This document shows, in pieces, positions 25,616-34,263 of a stretch of 37,174 nucleotides of DNA. A program made the translations under genes and the position numbers. The DNA comes from Hyphomicrobiales bacterium. GTDB taxonomy: Bacteria; Pseudomonadota; Alphaproteobacteria; Rhizobiales; Kaistiaceae. Within the stretch, counting starts at the first letter, position 1; every line of letters begins with the position of its first letter. The stretch lies in NCBI GenBank assembly GCA_024222895.1, contig JAAEOR010000295.1, positions 1 through 37,174 on the forward strand, written 5' to 3'. The notes below the pieces were generated by a model that was not told the origin of the DNA, ran no database searches, and saw only the letters and a program-made list of their open reading frames with translations.

Positions 25616-26644
25616 TTATTCGGCGGCGGCCCGACGGTCGTGTGTCAATACGGCCCGAACCGCGTCCTCGATTTTCGCGGTGCTGGGGATGTAGATGTCC
25701 TCCAGATCGGGCGAGAAAGGAACCGGAGCGTGGGGTGCGGTCACCAGCTTGATCGGCGCCTTGAGCGAGTCAAATCCATTCTCGGCCACCAGGCCGGCAA
25801 TGTCGGCCGCCATGCTGCAGCGCGGATGGGACTCGTCGACCACCACAAGCCGCCCGGTCTCCGCCGCGGTCTCCAGAATGGTTTCTGTGTCGAGAGGAGA
25901 GGTCGTGCGCGGATCGACCACGGTGCAGGAGATGCCGTGCTTGGCCAGATTGTCAGCCGCATCATTGGCAAGATTTACCATCCGGCCGAACGCGACGATG
26001 GTTACATCATCGCCTTCCCGGTGGACGTTGGCTTCGCCAAACGGGATGGCGTAGAGCTCATCGGGCACGTCCATCTCGCTATCGTACATGGCCTTGTGCT
26101 CGAAGAAGACGACCGGATCATCATCCCGGATCGCCTGGACCAGGAGCCCCTTGGCCTCATAGGCGTTGGAAGGAAGCACCACTTTCAAACCCGGAATGTG
26201 GGTGAAGATCGAGTAGAGGCACTGGGAGTGCTGGGAAGCGGCGCGATTCCCGGCGCCGTACATGGTACGGATGACCAGCGGAGTCACCGCCTTACCGCCG
26301 AACATGTAGCGGAACTTGGCCGCCTGATTGAAAATCTGGTCGAAGCAGACGCCCATGAAATCCACGAACATTAATTCGACCACCGGCCGTAAGCCGGTCA
26401 TGGCAGCACCCGCCGCGGCGCCGACGAATGAGATCTCGGCCAAGTGTGTATCCAGAACGCGTTCAGGACCGAATTTCGGCCGCAGTCCCTTGGTGACGCC
26501 CATCGGACCACCCCATGCGTCCTGATCACCCTTGGCGCCGGTCCCTCCTGCAATATCCTCACCCATCAGGATGATGCGCTCGTCGCGCTCCATCTCCTGG
26601 TACAATGCCTCGTTGATGGCCTCGCGATAGCTTTTCTTGGTCAT
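25616..26644 (-). CDS. acoB: Acetoin-dehydrogenase-type E1 beta subunit
   Basis: A 342-residue transketolase-like beta subunit. It contains YREAINEALYQEMERDERI, GEDIAGGTGAKGDQDAWGG, FVGAAAGAAMTGLRPVVELM, FGGKAVTPLVIRTMYGAG and HIPGLKVVLPSN, all typical of AcoB/PdhB. The C-terminal transketolase domain has VVDPRTTSPLDTETILE and VVDESHPRCS. It pairs with the alpha subunit to form the thiamine-diphosphate active site that cleaves acetoin or a 2-oxoacid. It starts 11 bases after the alpha gene's stop. The aco assignment rests mostly on the neighbouring alpha/beta-hydrolase E2. Confidence 0.93.
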   Translation of the reverse strand: MTKKSYREAINEALYQEMERDERIILMGEDIAGGTGAKGDQDAWGGPMGVTKGLRPKFGPERVLDTHLAEISFVGAAAGAAMTGLRPVVELMFVDFMGVCFDQIFNQAAKFRYMFGGKAVTPLVIRTMYGAGNRAASQHSQCLYSIFTHIPGLKVVLPSNAYEAKGLLVQAIRDDDPVVFFEHKAMYDSEMDVPDELYAIPFGEANVHREGDDVTIVAFGRMVNLANDAADNLAKHGISCTVVDPRTTSPLDTETILETAAETGRLVVVDESHPRCSMAADIAGLVAENGFDSLKAPIKLVTAPHAPVPFSPDLEDIYIPSTAKIEDAVRAVLTHDRRAAAE

Positions 26645-26655
26645 GAGGATCTCGT

Positions 26656-27630
26656 TCAGTAGGTGTTGTAAACATCGGTCATAAGATCAGCCTCAACCGG
26701 CATCGGCGCGGCCTTGGCAGCGGCCAAAATCTGTTCGATCTCGTCGTCGATTTCGCTGTCCACGGCATCCAGTTCGGCTGCGCTGAACAACGATGCCTCC
26801 ATAACACGGCCCCGGAACAGGTCGATGGGGTCGCGCTGGCGCGCCTGCGCAACTTCCTCGGGCAGCCGGTAGGTTCCCGCATCACCCTCGAAATGGCCGT
26901 AAAATCGATTCAGCTTGACGTGAAGCAGCGCCGGACCGCCGCCTCCCCGTGCTCGCTCGATGGCCTCGCCGGAGGCTTCGTAAACGGCGAAGAAGTCCGA
27001 ACCGTCAACCTCGCGGGAAGGGATTCCGAAACCCTCGCCGCGCCCGATCTGCGTCCCGCCGACCGACCAGCTCGAGGCGGTCGCTTCGGCATACCCGTTG
27101 TCTTCGGCCACAAAGATAACCGGCAGGTTCCAGATTCGAGCCAGATTGTAACTCTCCAACACAGCGCCCTGATTGGAAGCGCCATCACCGTAGAAACATA
27201 CCGCCACACCGCCGGTCTTAAGTGTCTTGGCCGTCAGCGCCGCGCCGCAAACGAGGGGTGCGCCAGCCCCGACGATACCGTTGGCCCCCAGCATCCCTTT
27301 CGACAGATCGGCAATGTGCATCGATCCGCCCTTGCCACCGCAAATACCATCCCGGCGACCAAAGATTTCATGCATCATCGGCCCCGTTTCGACGCCCTTG
27401 GCGATGCAATGCCCGTGACCCCGGTGAGTAGAGGCAATCGCATCCCGATCTTCCAGGTGCATGCAGACACCGACACCAGACGCTTCCTCGCCGGCATACA
27501 GGTGCACGAAGCCAGGGACTGTATCGGCTGAAAATTCGGTATGGACAACATCCTCGAACACACGGATGGTTCTCATTCGGCGATAGGCTGTACCGAGGTC
27601 TTCGCGCGAGAGCTGCAGTCCGCTCGCCAT
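26656..27630 (-). CDS. acoA: Acetoin-dehydrogenase-type E1 alpha subunit (thiamine diphosphate)
   Basis: A 324-residue thiamine-diphosphate enzyme subunit. The cofactor motif is CFYGDGASNQGAVLESYNLA and then VAEDNGYAEAT (GDG...N). FVHLYAGEEASGVGVCMHLE and STHRGHGHCIAKGV are standard E1 alpha segments. YGHFEGDAGTYR matches the conserved phosphorylation-loop region. The ATG at 27630 (MASGLQLSRE) is chosen because AGAGGAG lies at the right distance, and because the length then matches AcoA. Longer starts run into the upstream spacer. It is the first gene of acoABC. Its promoter region is only about 150 bases long before the end of an IS remnant. Confidence 0.93.
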   Translation of the reverse strand: MASGLQLSREDLGTAYRRMRTIRVFEDVVHTEFSADTVPGFVHLYAGEEASGVGVCMHLEDRDAIASTHRGHGHCIAKGVETGPMMHEIFGRRDGICGGKGGSMHIADLSKGMLGANGIVGAGAPLVCGAALTAKTLKTGGVAVCFYGDGASNQGAVLESYNLARIWNLPVIFVAEDNGYAEATASSWSVGGTQIGRGEGFGIPSREVDGSDFFAVYEASGEAIERARGGGGPALLHVKLNRFYGHFEGDAGTYRLPEEVAQARQRDPIDLFRGRVMEASLFSAAELDAVDSEIDDEIEQILAAAKAAPMPVEADLMTDVYNTY

Positions 27631-27869
27631 GGTCGTCATCTCCTCTAAACCGACATTCTCCATATGAACCGGCAACCAGACCACAGATTGAGCAACCTGA
27701 TATTGCTAAGGCCTTGGCACTTCGGATCACGGTGTTCCAAGCGGAGGGTACCACACTTCTTCAATCTCGCCATTCGGTCAACGCCGGAGCAAAGCTCCAC
27801 CAGTTGGCTGGCGCAAAAGTGCACCACTCAACGGGAAATGGTTTGGAGTCTGGCGGGGCTTGAGGGCGT

Positions 27870-28105
27870 TCAGTCTGGGTGTATTGTGGCGCCGCGGCGG
27901 CCTTGTTTGAGGCGGAAGCTTTCGCCATTCATCTCCAGAATGTGGACATGATCGGTAAGCCGGTCGAGCAAGGCGCCAGTCAGGCGTTCCGAGCCGAAGA
28001 CGCTGGTCCGTTCGTCCAACGGCAGGTTGGAGGTGACGATGGTCGATCCGCGTTCATAGCGCTCGGAGAACACCTCGAAGAGGAGTTCGGCGCCGGTTGG
28101 CGACA
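27870..28105 (-). pseudogene. istB: IstB-like ATP-binding protein fragment (IS21 helper), C-terminal part
   Basis: LSPTGAELLFEVFSERYERG, then STIVTSNLPLDERTSVFGSE, then RLTGALLDRLTDHVHILEMN and GESFRLKQGRRG match the last third of IstB ATPases. The Walker A and B motifs that lie upstream in intact IstB are missing. The frame extends to 28178, but those residues (up to RPLNQIVA) do not resemble IstB and mark a deletion junction. Confidence 0.75.
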
Positions 28106-28201
28106 GCGCGACAATCTGGTTGAGAGGTCGTATTGCCTCATCGTGGAGTGCTCCCGAATGATCCTCCCGTTGCCTCACCAGGATGTCCCCTACGGCGGTG
28201 G

Positions 28202-28360
28202 TCAGTTGGCCATTATTTCGACGCCCTCCCGCGGCGGCGCGCCGAACACCATCGCGTGGGCCTTTTCCTTGCGCCAGATCTTCACTCGCCGCTGCAGCGT
28301 GCGCAGGAGGTGATCGCGGTATTTCCCCGGATGCTCCGCCTGCAAACGCTCGAGACCAAG
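28202..28360 (-). pseudogene. N-terminal fragment of an IS21-type large transposase
   Basis: A frame ending at 28202 reads LERLQAEHPGKYRDHLLRTL, continuing QRRVKIWRKEKAHAMVFGAP. This is the helix-turn-helix region that precedes the DDE domain in a group of IS21-family transposases (LxxLQxxxPGxYxxxxLRTLQRRVxxWR). After VFGAPPREGVEIMAN the frame stops, and the catalytic domain is absent. The frame starts right after the SorC stop codon at 28403. Confidence 0.55.
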
Positions 28361-28402
28361 CCCGGTTCGCCCCCCGGCCTCCCCGCGGTTCCGCCGCGTG
28401 CC

Positions 28403-29341
28403 CTATTCGCCGAGATGCTCGAGGATCTTCATCGCGGTCCGGCTATCGGTGGCAAGCGCATTGATGAGGCCGCTTCTCGCCGCTCCGATGATGCTTACCG
28501 CCTTGGCCGGCGAGACCGCTACACCGATGAGCAGAGGCACCTGTTTCAGCTGGTCGGTGCTGATCGCGAAGATCTTCTCTTCGCCTTTCCACTTCACCAC
28601 GCGGCCGCCCGCATCGAAATAGCGAAGGAGAACGTCACCCACGGCGTGGTCGATGGCTGGATCGTTCGGCGTCAGAGCGGCCCCACCGTTCGTCCGATCG
28701 CCGCCATGCGGACGGCCGATTCCGACGATCGCCACGTCGATCTGTCCCCACAGCTCGACGCCTTCGCGGATGACCGGGTCCTTCGCCAGGGCACGTCGCG
28801 TCTCGTCCGCAAGGCGATAGGGAACGTGGATGAATTTCGGCGTGCCACCGATCTGGGCGGCAGCGAGGCGCACAAACTCGCCGATCTGGAATTGCCGGGC
28901 AGCTTCCGGGATGCCACCGCTGAGCGGGACTGTCGTCGTGCCGTGGCATTGGGGCAGGCCGACCTGCAGCACGTCCCATACCGTCCGGCCCCAACCGAGC
29001 CCGAGAACTGAGCGCGGGCCGAGCCTGGCCTCCTTGAGGAGCCGGCCGACGGGATGGGCAAGCGCCGCCATCGTCCCGGGCTCCGGCGCGCTGGGGGCGA
29101 TCGAGACCCGCCGTAGCTTCAATGCCCCTGCCAGCCGGTCGGCGAGCGTGTCCGGCTCGACATATTCGCTGATCTCGATGCGGACGATGCCCTCCTCCCG
29201 CGCCCGCCGGATGAGCCGCGATACCGTCGCGGTCGATATTTCCATTTGCCGCGCGATATCGCGTTGAGAGAGGTCCTGCTCATAGTGGAGGCGGGCGACC
29301 GTATACAGGAGCGCACGGGAATCCGGCTGAGGAGCGTCCAT
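28403..29341 (-). CDS. SorC/DeoR-type sugar-binding transcriptional regulator
   Basis: A 312-residue SorC-family regulator. The DNA-binding region is at about residues 15-55: VARLHYEQDLSQRDIARQM and STATVSRLIRRAREEGIVRI. The sugar-phosphate-binding domain follows, with VLGLGWGRTVWDVL, PLSGGIPEAARQ, VDVAIVGIGRP-like DVAIVGIGRPHGG, and the C-terminal VSIIGAARSGLINALATDS. SorC proteins sense sugar phosphates and control adjacent transport and catabolism genes. It is transcribed away from the sugar ABC operon across a 135-base gap, so it most likely regulates that operon. The IS remnant lies immediately downstream. Confidence 0.93.
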   Translation of the reverse strand: MDAPQPDSRALLYTVARLHYEQDLSQRDIARQMEISTATVSRLIRRAREEGIVRIEISEYVEPDTLADRLAGALKLRRVSIAPSAPEPGTMAALAHPVGRLLKEARLGPRSVLGLGWGRTVWDVLQVGLPQCHGTTTVPLSGGIPEAARQFQIGEFVRLAAAQIGGTPKFIHVPYRLADETRRALAKDPVIREGVELWGQIDVAIVGIGRPHGGDRTNGGAALTPNDPAIDHAVGDVLLRYFDAGGRVVKWKGEEKIFAISTDQLKQVPLLIGVAVSPAKAVSIIGAARSGLINALATDSRTAMKILEHLGE

Positions 29342-29351
29342 AAGAAATCCG

Positions 29352-29380
29352 TTGCAATTCGCTTCAGAGATTAGTTACAT
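29352..29380 (+). promoter_or_regulatory. Candidate promoter of the sugar ABC operon
   Basis: TTGCAA (29352-29357) and TTACAT (29375-29380) are 17 bases apart, upstream of the binding-protein gene in the SorC/ABC divergent region. The same stretch is a plausible site for SorC control, but no strong palindrome was recognised. The call is by eye. Confidence 0.45.
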
Positions 29381-29476
29381 CGTGATTGTCGGTCGTCCGA
29401 TAGCACGCGTCCGGGTCAAAGGGATACCGGAACTGGATTCGGTGCCGGCTTCAAACCAGTCCACCGGGAGGATCCT

Positions 29477-30469
29477 ATGAACAGAAAGATCACGCTCCTT
29501 GCCTCAACGCTGGCGATTTTCGCTGCCGCCAGTCTTGCCGCTCCACAATTGACGCTGGCCCAAGCCAAGAAGACGATTGCTCTCGTCTATGGCATCAAGG
29601 GCGATGCGTTCTACGTGACGATGGAGAAGGGCGCTCGCGCCAAGGCCGAAGAGCTCGGCGTTGACTTCATCGCGGACGGCCCGTCGCAGTGGAACCCCGC
29701 CCTGCAGACCCCGATCGTCGATGCGATGATAGCCCGCAAGGTCGACGGCCTCGTCGCGGTGCCGAACGACCCGCAGGCCATGATCGCTGTGCTTCAACGC
29801 GCCAACGACGCGGGCATTCCGATTGTAACGACGGATCAGTATATCGGCGATGGCGACTACACAGGCGGCTCGGTCACTTTCCCGCTCAGCTACATCGCCT
29901 CCGACAATTTCGGCGGCGGCCAACTGGCCTGTGAATCCCTGATCGAGGGGATGGGTGGTGAGGGTATGCTCTACGTGCTTGTCTCGACCGCCAATGTCCC
30001 GTCGGACACCGCGCGTCGCGACGGCTGCCTGGCCGCCGTCGAGGCAGCTGGCGACGGCGTGACTCTCGCCGGCGTCGACTACACCCAGAGCAATGCGACG
30101 ATCGCTACCACGCAGACCCAGGCAGCGCTTCAGAAGAATCCCGAAATTGCCGCGATCTTCGGCGGCAACCTGTTCAGCGCTCAGGGCGCCGCCGCGGCGG
30201 TGAAGACCGCGAATCTGGCCGGAACGGTAAAGATCGCGAGCTTCGACGCACCGGAGCAGGCGATCGACGACCTGCGGGCCAATGTCGTCGACATCGTCAT
30301 CGCCCAGCAGCCGGCGCTGATCGGCGCCACCGCAGTGCAGGCGGTTTTCGATGCGTTGAACGACAACGCCGACGCAATCGTTCCCAAGGTAGCGACACCG
30401 TTCGTCGTCATCACGCGCGACAACGTCGACACGCCGGAAGCGCAGGCGGCAATCTACAAGGACAAGTAG
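29477..30469 (+). CDS. Sugar ABC transporter substrate-binding protein (CUT2/RbsB type)
   Basis: A 330-residue periplasmic sugar-binding protein. The signal peptide runs MNRKITLLASTLAIFAAASL and ends near LAQA. The mature chain begins KKTIALVYGIKGDAFYVTME, the usual first strand and helix of the periplasmic-binding-protein-1 fold. VDGLVAVPNDPQAMIAVLQR and AGIPIVTTDQYI follow, as do IASDNFGGGQLA and AAIFGGNLFSAQGAA. GGGAGG precedes the ATG. It is the first gene of the operon and delivers the sugar to the permease. The ligand cannot be read off, though RbsB/FrcB-type proteins bind pentoses or hexoses. Confidence 0.93.
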   Translation: MNRKITLLASTLAIFAAASLAAPQLTLAQAKKTIALVYGIKGDAFYVTMEKGARAKAEELGVDFIADGPSQWNPALQTPIVDAMIARKVDGLVAVPNDPQAMIAVLQRANDAGIPIVTTDQYIGDGDYTGGSVTFPLSYIASDNFGGGQLACESLIEGMGGEGMLYVLVSTANVPSDTARRDGCLAAVEAAGDGVTLAGVDYTQSNATIATTQTQAALQKNPEIAAIFGGNLFSAQGAAAAVKTANLAGTVKIASFDAPEQAIDDLRANVVDIVIAQQPALIGATAVQAVFDALNDNADAIVPKVATPFVVITRDNVDTPEAQAAIYKDK

Positions 30470-30515
30470 GCCGCGGCTGGATTTCGACACAGTATTGTCC
30501 GAACATTCGAGCGGG

Positions 30516-31604
30516 ATGACCACCTCAACGGAAGGCGCCGGCACCGCCGGCGCCCCCAACATTCGCGGGGCGCAAGCCCTCAGGATGCTCGGCCGCGTCT
30601 GGGCCTGGCTGTTCCTGCTGGGGCTCGTCGCCTTCTTCTCGCTGACGACGCCCCATTTCTTCGACCTCTTCAACTTCCAAGCGATGGGCGCGAACACCGC
30701 CGTCGTTCTTGTCCTCGCCCTGGGCCAGACCTTCGTCATCATCACCGGCGGCATCGACCTTTCGGTCGGCTATGTGATGGGTCTCGCCACTATCGTGATC
30801 TCGCTGGTCATGCAGAGCCTGATCGGCTATCCGCTGCCGTTGGCCGTCCTGGCCGGCTTGATCGCCGCCTTGGGCGTCGGGCTGGCGGCCGGACTGCTCA
30901 ATGGGGTCATCATCGCCAAGCTTCAGGTGTCCCCCTTCATTGCAACGCTCGGGACGCTCGGTATCGCGCAGGGCATCGCTTTCGTCCTCTCGGGTGGACC
31001 GCCGGTCAGCATCCCGATGCCTGGCCTTGGAGCGCTGGGCAACGGCTTTGTCGCGTACTGGCATCCCGATATGGGCCTAGCCTTCTTCGGCTTGCCGGAG
31101 GGCGTTGCCGGTCAAGAAGTGCGTAACGTCCGAAGCTTCGTACCCCTCCAATTGCTCTACGCCGGCGCCCTTACGGCCTTCTGCGCCTGGCTGCTTTCCT
31201 CCACCAAATTCGGCCGCCATGTCTATGCGATCGGCGGCAGCGCCAAGGCGGCCCTGCGCGCCGGCATCCCGGTCAGGCGCAACCTCTACAAGGTCTACAT
31301 ACTCTCCTCGTTGATGGCGTCGATGGCCGGTTTGATGTACGTGCTGCGCTTCACCGGCGGCGTGGCGAACTCGGGCGATGCGCTGATGCTTTCCTCGATC
31401 GCGGCCATCGTCATAGGCGGAGCCTCGCTGATGGGCGGCGAGGGCCGCATCATCGGTACGCTGGTCGGCGCAATGATTATTGCGGTCATCCAGAACGGCT
31501 TGGTTCTCCTCGGCATCGATCCATTCTGGCAGTACTCGGCCGTCGGAGCTGTCATCATCCTGGCGGTCCTCGCGGACCAGGCCAAATACAGGATCGCGCG
31601 ATGA
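30516..31604 (+). CDS. Sugar ABC transporter permease (CUT2/RbsC-FrcC type)
   Basis: A 362-residue integral membrane protein with about ten hydrophobic segments. TM regions include FLLGLVAFFSLTTPHFFDLF, the conserved GQTFVIITGGIDLSVGYVMG loop typical of RbsC, and GLLNGVIIAKLQVSPFIATL. The EAA-like cytoplasmic region is seen at YAIGGSAKAALRAGIPVRRN. GGASLMGGEGRIIGTLVGA is also diagnostic. The start is ATG 30516; a TTG at 30495 would add seven residues and cannot be excluded. It overlaps the ATPase gene by 4 bases (ATGA). It forms the membrane channel for the sugar. Confidence 0.93.
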   Translation: MTTSTEGAGTAGAPNIRGAQALRMLGRVWAWLFLLGLVAFFSLTTPHFFDLFNFQAMGANTAVVLVLALGQTFVIITGGIDLSVGYVMGLATIVISLVMQSLIGYPLPLAVLAGLIAALGVGLAAGLLNGVIIAKLQVSPFIATLGTLGIAQGIAFVLSGGPPVSIPMPGLGALGNGFVAYWHPDMGLAFFGLPEGVAGQEVRNVRSFVPLQLLYAGALTAFCAWLLSSTKFGRHVYAIGGSAKAALRAGIPVRRNLYKVYILSSLMASMAGLMYVLRFTGGVANSGDALMLSSIAAIVIGGASLMGGEGRIIGTLVGAMIIAVIQNGLVLLGIDPFWQYSAVGAVIILAVLADQAKYRIAR

Positions 31605-32380
31605 GCCTTGCCGAAGGCAGCGTCGAGGCAGGCACCGGCGATGGAGAGCCTATCCTGCGCTGCCGCGGTATGGTCAAACGCTTCGGCGGCCTTGTGGCCG
31701 TGGACAATGTCGATCTCGATCTCTCCGAGGGAGAGGTGCTGGCACTTGTTGGAGACAATGGTGCCGGCAAGTCGACCCTGATTCAGATGATCTCCGGGGT
31801 CTACCGTTCCGATGCCGGCACGATCGAACTTGACGGGAAACGGCAAGTTTTCAGCTCTCCGGAGGACGCCCGGCGGGTCGGCATCGAGACGATCTATCAG
31901 GACCTTGCGCTCTGCGACAATCTCACTGCGGCCGACAACATCTTCCTCGGCCGTGAGATCACGACAAGGCGATTCGGCTTCATCCCCGGTGTCGACCAGC
32001 GGACGATGCGCGAGCGGGCCAGCTCGGTTCTCGACGACCTCCATATCAAGATTTTCGATCTCGACGCGCCGGTGCGCAGTCTCTCCGGCGGCCAGCGGCA
32101 AGCGGTCGCCATCTCGCGCGCCGTCTACTGGCAAGCGCGCATCATGGTCATGGACGAGCCGACCGCCGCACTTGGCGTGCCTGAGCAGCGCAAGGTGATG
32201 GAGCTCATCCGCATGCTGAAAGCGCGTGGCGTGCCGGTGATCCTCATCAGCCACAACATGGCGGATGTCTTCGAAATCGCCGACCGTATCCTGGTCATGC
32301 GGCGGGGAGCCAAGGTTGCCGACTTCGCGACTGCCGATACCAACTCCAACGAAGTCGTTCGCCTGATGATCGGTGGATGA
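31601..32380 (+). CDS. Sugar ABC transporter ATP-binding protein, single domain (FrcA type)
   Basis: A 259-residue ATPase with one nucleotide-binding domain. Walker A is GDNGAGKSTLIQM at about residues 51-63, the signature is LSGGQRQAVAISRAV at about 162-176, and Walker B is IMVMDEPTAAL at about 182-192. The switch His is in LISHNMADVFEI. RbsA proteins are duplicated (about 500 residues), so this single-domain form resembles the fructose importer subunit FrcA and would work as a homodimer. It overlaps the permease gene by 4 bases upstream. An in-frame start of the next gene at 32373 would overlap its end by 8 bases. Confidence 0.93.
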   Translation: MSLAEGSVEAGTGDGEPILRCRGMVKRFGGLVAVDNVDLDLSEGEVLALVGDNGAGKSTLIQMISGVYRSDAGTIELDGKRQVFSSPEDARRVGIETIYQDLALCDNLTAADNIFLGREITTRRFGFIPGVDQRTMRERASSVLDDLHIKIFDLDAPVRSLSGGQRQAVAISRAVYWQARIMVMDEPTAALGVPEQRKVMELIRMLKARGVPVILISHNMADVFEIADRILVMRRGAKVADFATADTNSNEVVRLMIGG

Positions 32381-32429
32381 GTCGGCCATTGTCTTACCGC
32401 CCGGTACGGTTCAAGCCCGGAACCAGATC

Positions 32430-33356
32430 ATGACGAGACTCACGACCGCCGAGTTGCGGGCATACCGGCAGATCTGCGATGCCGACGGTGCGATGACGGT
32501 GATCGCCTGCGACCAGCGCGGCGGCATGCGCTCCCTCCTCGCATCGGGCGCGGCGGCGCAGGCGGCCATCACCGACGCCTCGCTCGGCAGGGTAAAAGCC
32601 GACGTCGTCCGCTACCTCGCGCGGTACGCTTCGTGCGTGCTCCTCGACCCGGTCTGCGCCGTGCCGGGTGTGGTGGAGGACGGAACCCTTCCGCGCGACG
32701 TCGCGCTTCTGATCGGGCTCGATGCCTCCGGCTACGACACCGACGCCAGGGGCTATCGCCTCTCGCGACTCGCGAAGGACATCGACGCGCGACGCGTACG
32801 CGAGCTCGGCGGCACGGGCGGCAAGATCATGGTCTATCTGCGCCCGGACAGACCGGATGCGAATGACCACAACATTGCGATCCTGCGTCGTTGCATCGAC
32901 GATTTTGCCCGGGAGGACCTGTTCCTGGTCGTCGAGTTCCTCACCTATCCGCTCCAAGGCGAGGATAATTCGGCATACGCAGACGCGCTGCCTTCGTTGG
33001 TCGAGGGCGGGACGCGGATCTCACTCGACTGCGGCGCCAAGATCCTCAAACTGCCGTTTCCCGGCACCGGCGAATCCTGTGCAGCGATCACCCGGATGGC
33101 GAAGGACGTGCCTTGGGCCGTCCTTTCCGCCGGCGTCGACTATCAGACCTTCCTCGGCCAGGTTGAGACGGCGGTGGCGGGCGGTGCTTCGGGCGTAATC
33201 GCGGGGCGCACGCTCTGGAAGGACTGCATCTCGCTGGACGGCGACGTGACGCGCGACAGGCTCACCGCCACAGCCGTACCGCGCCTTAGGGAAATCCAGG
33301 CGCTGGTGAGGCGGGTGCGGTCGGCGCGAGTGGCGTCTCTCGCCGGCGCCCGGTGA
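32430..33356 (+). CDS. LacD/YihT-type aldolase (class I, sugar-phosphate aldolase)
   Basis: A 308-residue aldolase-like protein of the DeoC/LacD superfamily. MTVIACDQRGGMRSLL matches the conserved N-terminal xxxACDQR segment, and SCVLLDPVCAVPG follows. The Schiff-base Lys is probably Lys207 in GAKILKLPFPG. VPWAVLSAGVDYQTFLGQVE and ASGVIAGRTLWKD are the C-terminal phosphate-side loops of tagatose-1,6-bisphosphate and sulfofructose-phosphate aldolases. It should split a ketose phosphate into two C3 pieces; the exact substrate is not determined. The start at ATG 32430 has GGAAC before it. A longer start at 32373 overlapping the ATPase gene is possible. Confidence 0.85.
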   Translation: MTRLTTAELRAYRQICDADGAMTVIACDQRGGMRSLLASGAAAQAAITDASLGRVKADVVRYLARYASCVLLDPVCAVPGVVEDGTLPRDVALLIGLDASGYDTDARGYRLSRLAKDIDARRVRELGGTGGKIMVYLRPDRPDANDHNIAILRRCIDDFAREDLFLVVEFLTYPLQGEDNSAYADALPSLVEGGTRISLDCGAKILKLPFPGTGESCAAITRMAKDVPWAVLSAGVDYQTFLGQVETAVAGGASGVIAGRTLWKDCISLDGDVTRDRLTATAVPRLREIQALVRRVRSARVASLAGAR

Positions 33357-33362
33357 CGCCCA

Positions 33363-34247
33363 ATGGAAGCGCTCGGCGTCGATATCGGCGGCACCAATCT
33401 GCGGGTGGCGCGGGTTGACGCCTCCGGCGTCGTCATCGCGTCGCTATCCGAAAGGACCAGCCGGGACCCCGCTACGGCTCTGGGCCAGATCCTTGCGCTG
33501 GCGCGCCAACTCGACAGCGCCTCCGTCGTCGGTCTGGGCGTCGGCATCCCAGGACGCGTCGACGCGGGCGCCCGTCGCGTCCTCTCCGGCGGCTTCGTTG
33601 ATCTCTCCGGCGTCTCGCTCGCTGAGAACGCCGAAGCCGCACTCGGCAAACATGTCGTGCTCGACACCGACTGCAATATGGCGCTGGTCGCAGAGCTGCA
33701 GCTCGGCGCGGCGCGCGGCTGCCGGAACGTGGTGATGCTCACCATCGGCACGGGGATCGGCGGAGCCGCGGCGCTCGACGGCGCCCTTCTCCGCGGCAGA
33801 TCGAGCGCCGCCCAGTTCGGTCATATCACCGTCGACCCGGGCGGCGATCTGTGTGCATGCGGCCGGCCGGGCTGCGTCGAAACGACGAGCTCCGGTACGG
33901 CGCTCAACCGGCTGATCGCCAAGGCCGCGCTTCCGCCCGGGACGCAGGTCGAGGCGCTGCTGACCAGCGCTGCCGCAGGGGATCCTGTCGCGACGCGGAT
34001 CCTCACTGACTGGGTGCGTCCGCTGCGCGCCGCGATCGACAGTCTCGTCGCCGCGCTCGATCCCGAACGCGTTCTGCTCGGCGGCGGGCTGGGCAACGCC
34101 GCCTGCGAGGCGCTCCGTCTTGCTCCTCCGGTTTCGCCTTGGTACCAATCACCCGTCGTTGCCGCCTCGCTCGGTAACGATGCTGGCGTCATCGGGGCTG
34201 CCTGTTCTGCCATGCGCGATCGTCAAACGGCAGCGCCTGTTCCTTGA
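33363..34247 (+). CDS. ROK family sugar kinase
   Basis: A 294-residue ROK protein. The ATP/sugar motif is ALGVDIGGTNLRVARV at the start, and the second phosphate loop is MLTIGTGIGGAAALDGALLRG. The ROK zinc motif is GHITVDPGGDLCACGRPGCVE at about residues 155-175. The catalytic Asp is in DTDCNMALVAELQLG. It lacks a helix-turn-helix, so it is a kinase rather than a NagC-type repressor. It would phosphorylate the imported sugar in the cytoplasm before aldol cleavage. It begins 6 bases after the aldolase stop. Confidence 0.92.
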   Translation: MEALGVDIGGTNLRVARVDASGVVIASLSERTSRDPATALGQILALARQLDSASVVGLGVGIPGRVDAGARRVLSGGFVDLSGVSLAENAEAALGKHVVLDTDCNMALVAELQLGAARGCRNVVMLTIGTGIGGAAALDGALLRGRSSAAQFGHITVDPGGDLCACGRPGCVETTSSGTALNRLIAKAALPPGTQVEALLTSAAAGDPVATRILTDWVRPLRAAIDSLVAALDPERVLLGGGLGNAACEALRLAPPVSPWYQSPVVAASLGNDAGVIGAACSAMRDRQTAAPVP

Positions 34248-34263
34248 GCGAAAGCACCGGGTT

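Larger units (their letters stand above)
27777..28360 (-). mobile_element. IS21-family insertion element remnant with internal deletion
   Basis: Two transposase pieces lie in the natural order on the minus strand: the N-terminal region of the large transposase (about 28202-28360), then the C-terminal part of the IstB-type ATPase (27870-28105). The sequence beyond the IstB stop, including GGTCAACGCCGGAGCAAAG at about 27777-27796 and GGCGCAAAAGTGCACCA, is like the terminal region of IS21-type elements. Most of the large transposase and the front of IstB are gone. The element cannot transpose. The exact left end, near the SorC stop, could not be fixed. Confidence 0.65.

Noticed and set aside
27640-27780. 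Possible sigma-54 promoter before acoA (TGGTAC...CTTGG)
   Set aside because: The GG and GC elements are not separated by the fixed spacing required for -24/-12 promoters.
29504-30754. Long minus-strand frame opposite the sugar-binding protein
   Set aside because: It is a shadow of the binding-protein gene, which has a signal peptide, a ribosome-binding site and family motifs.
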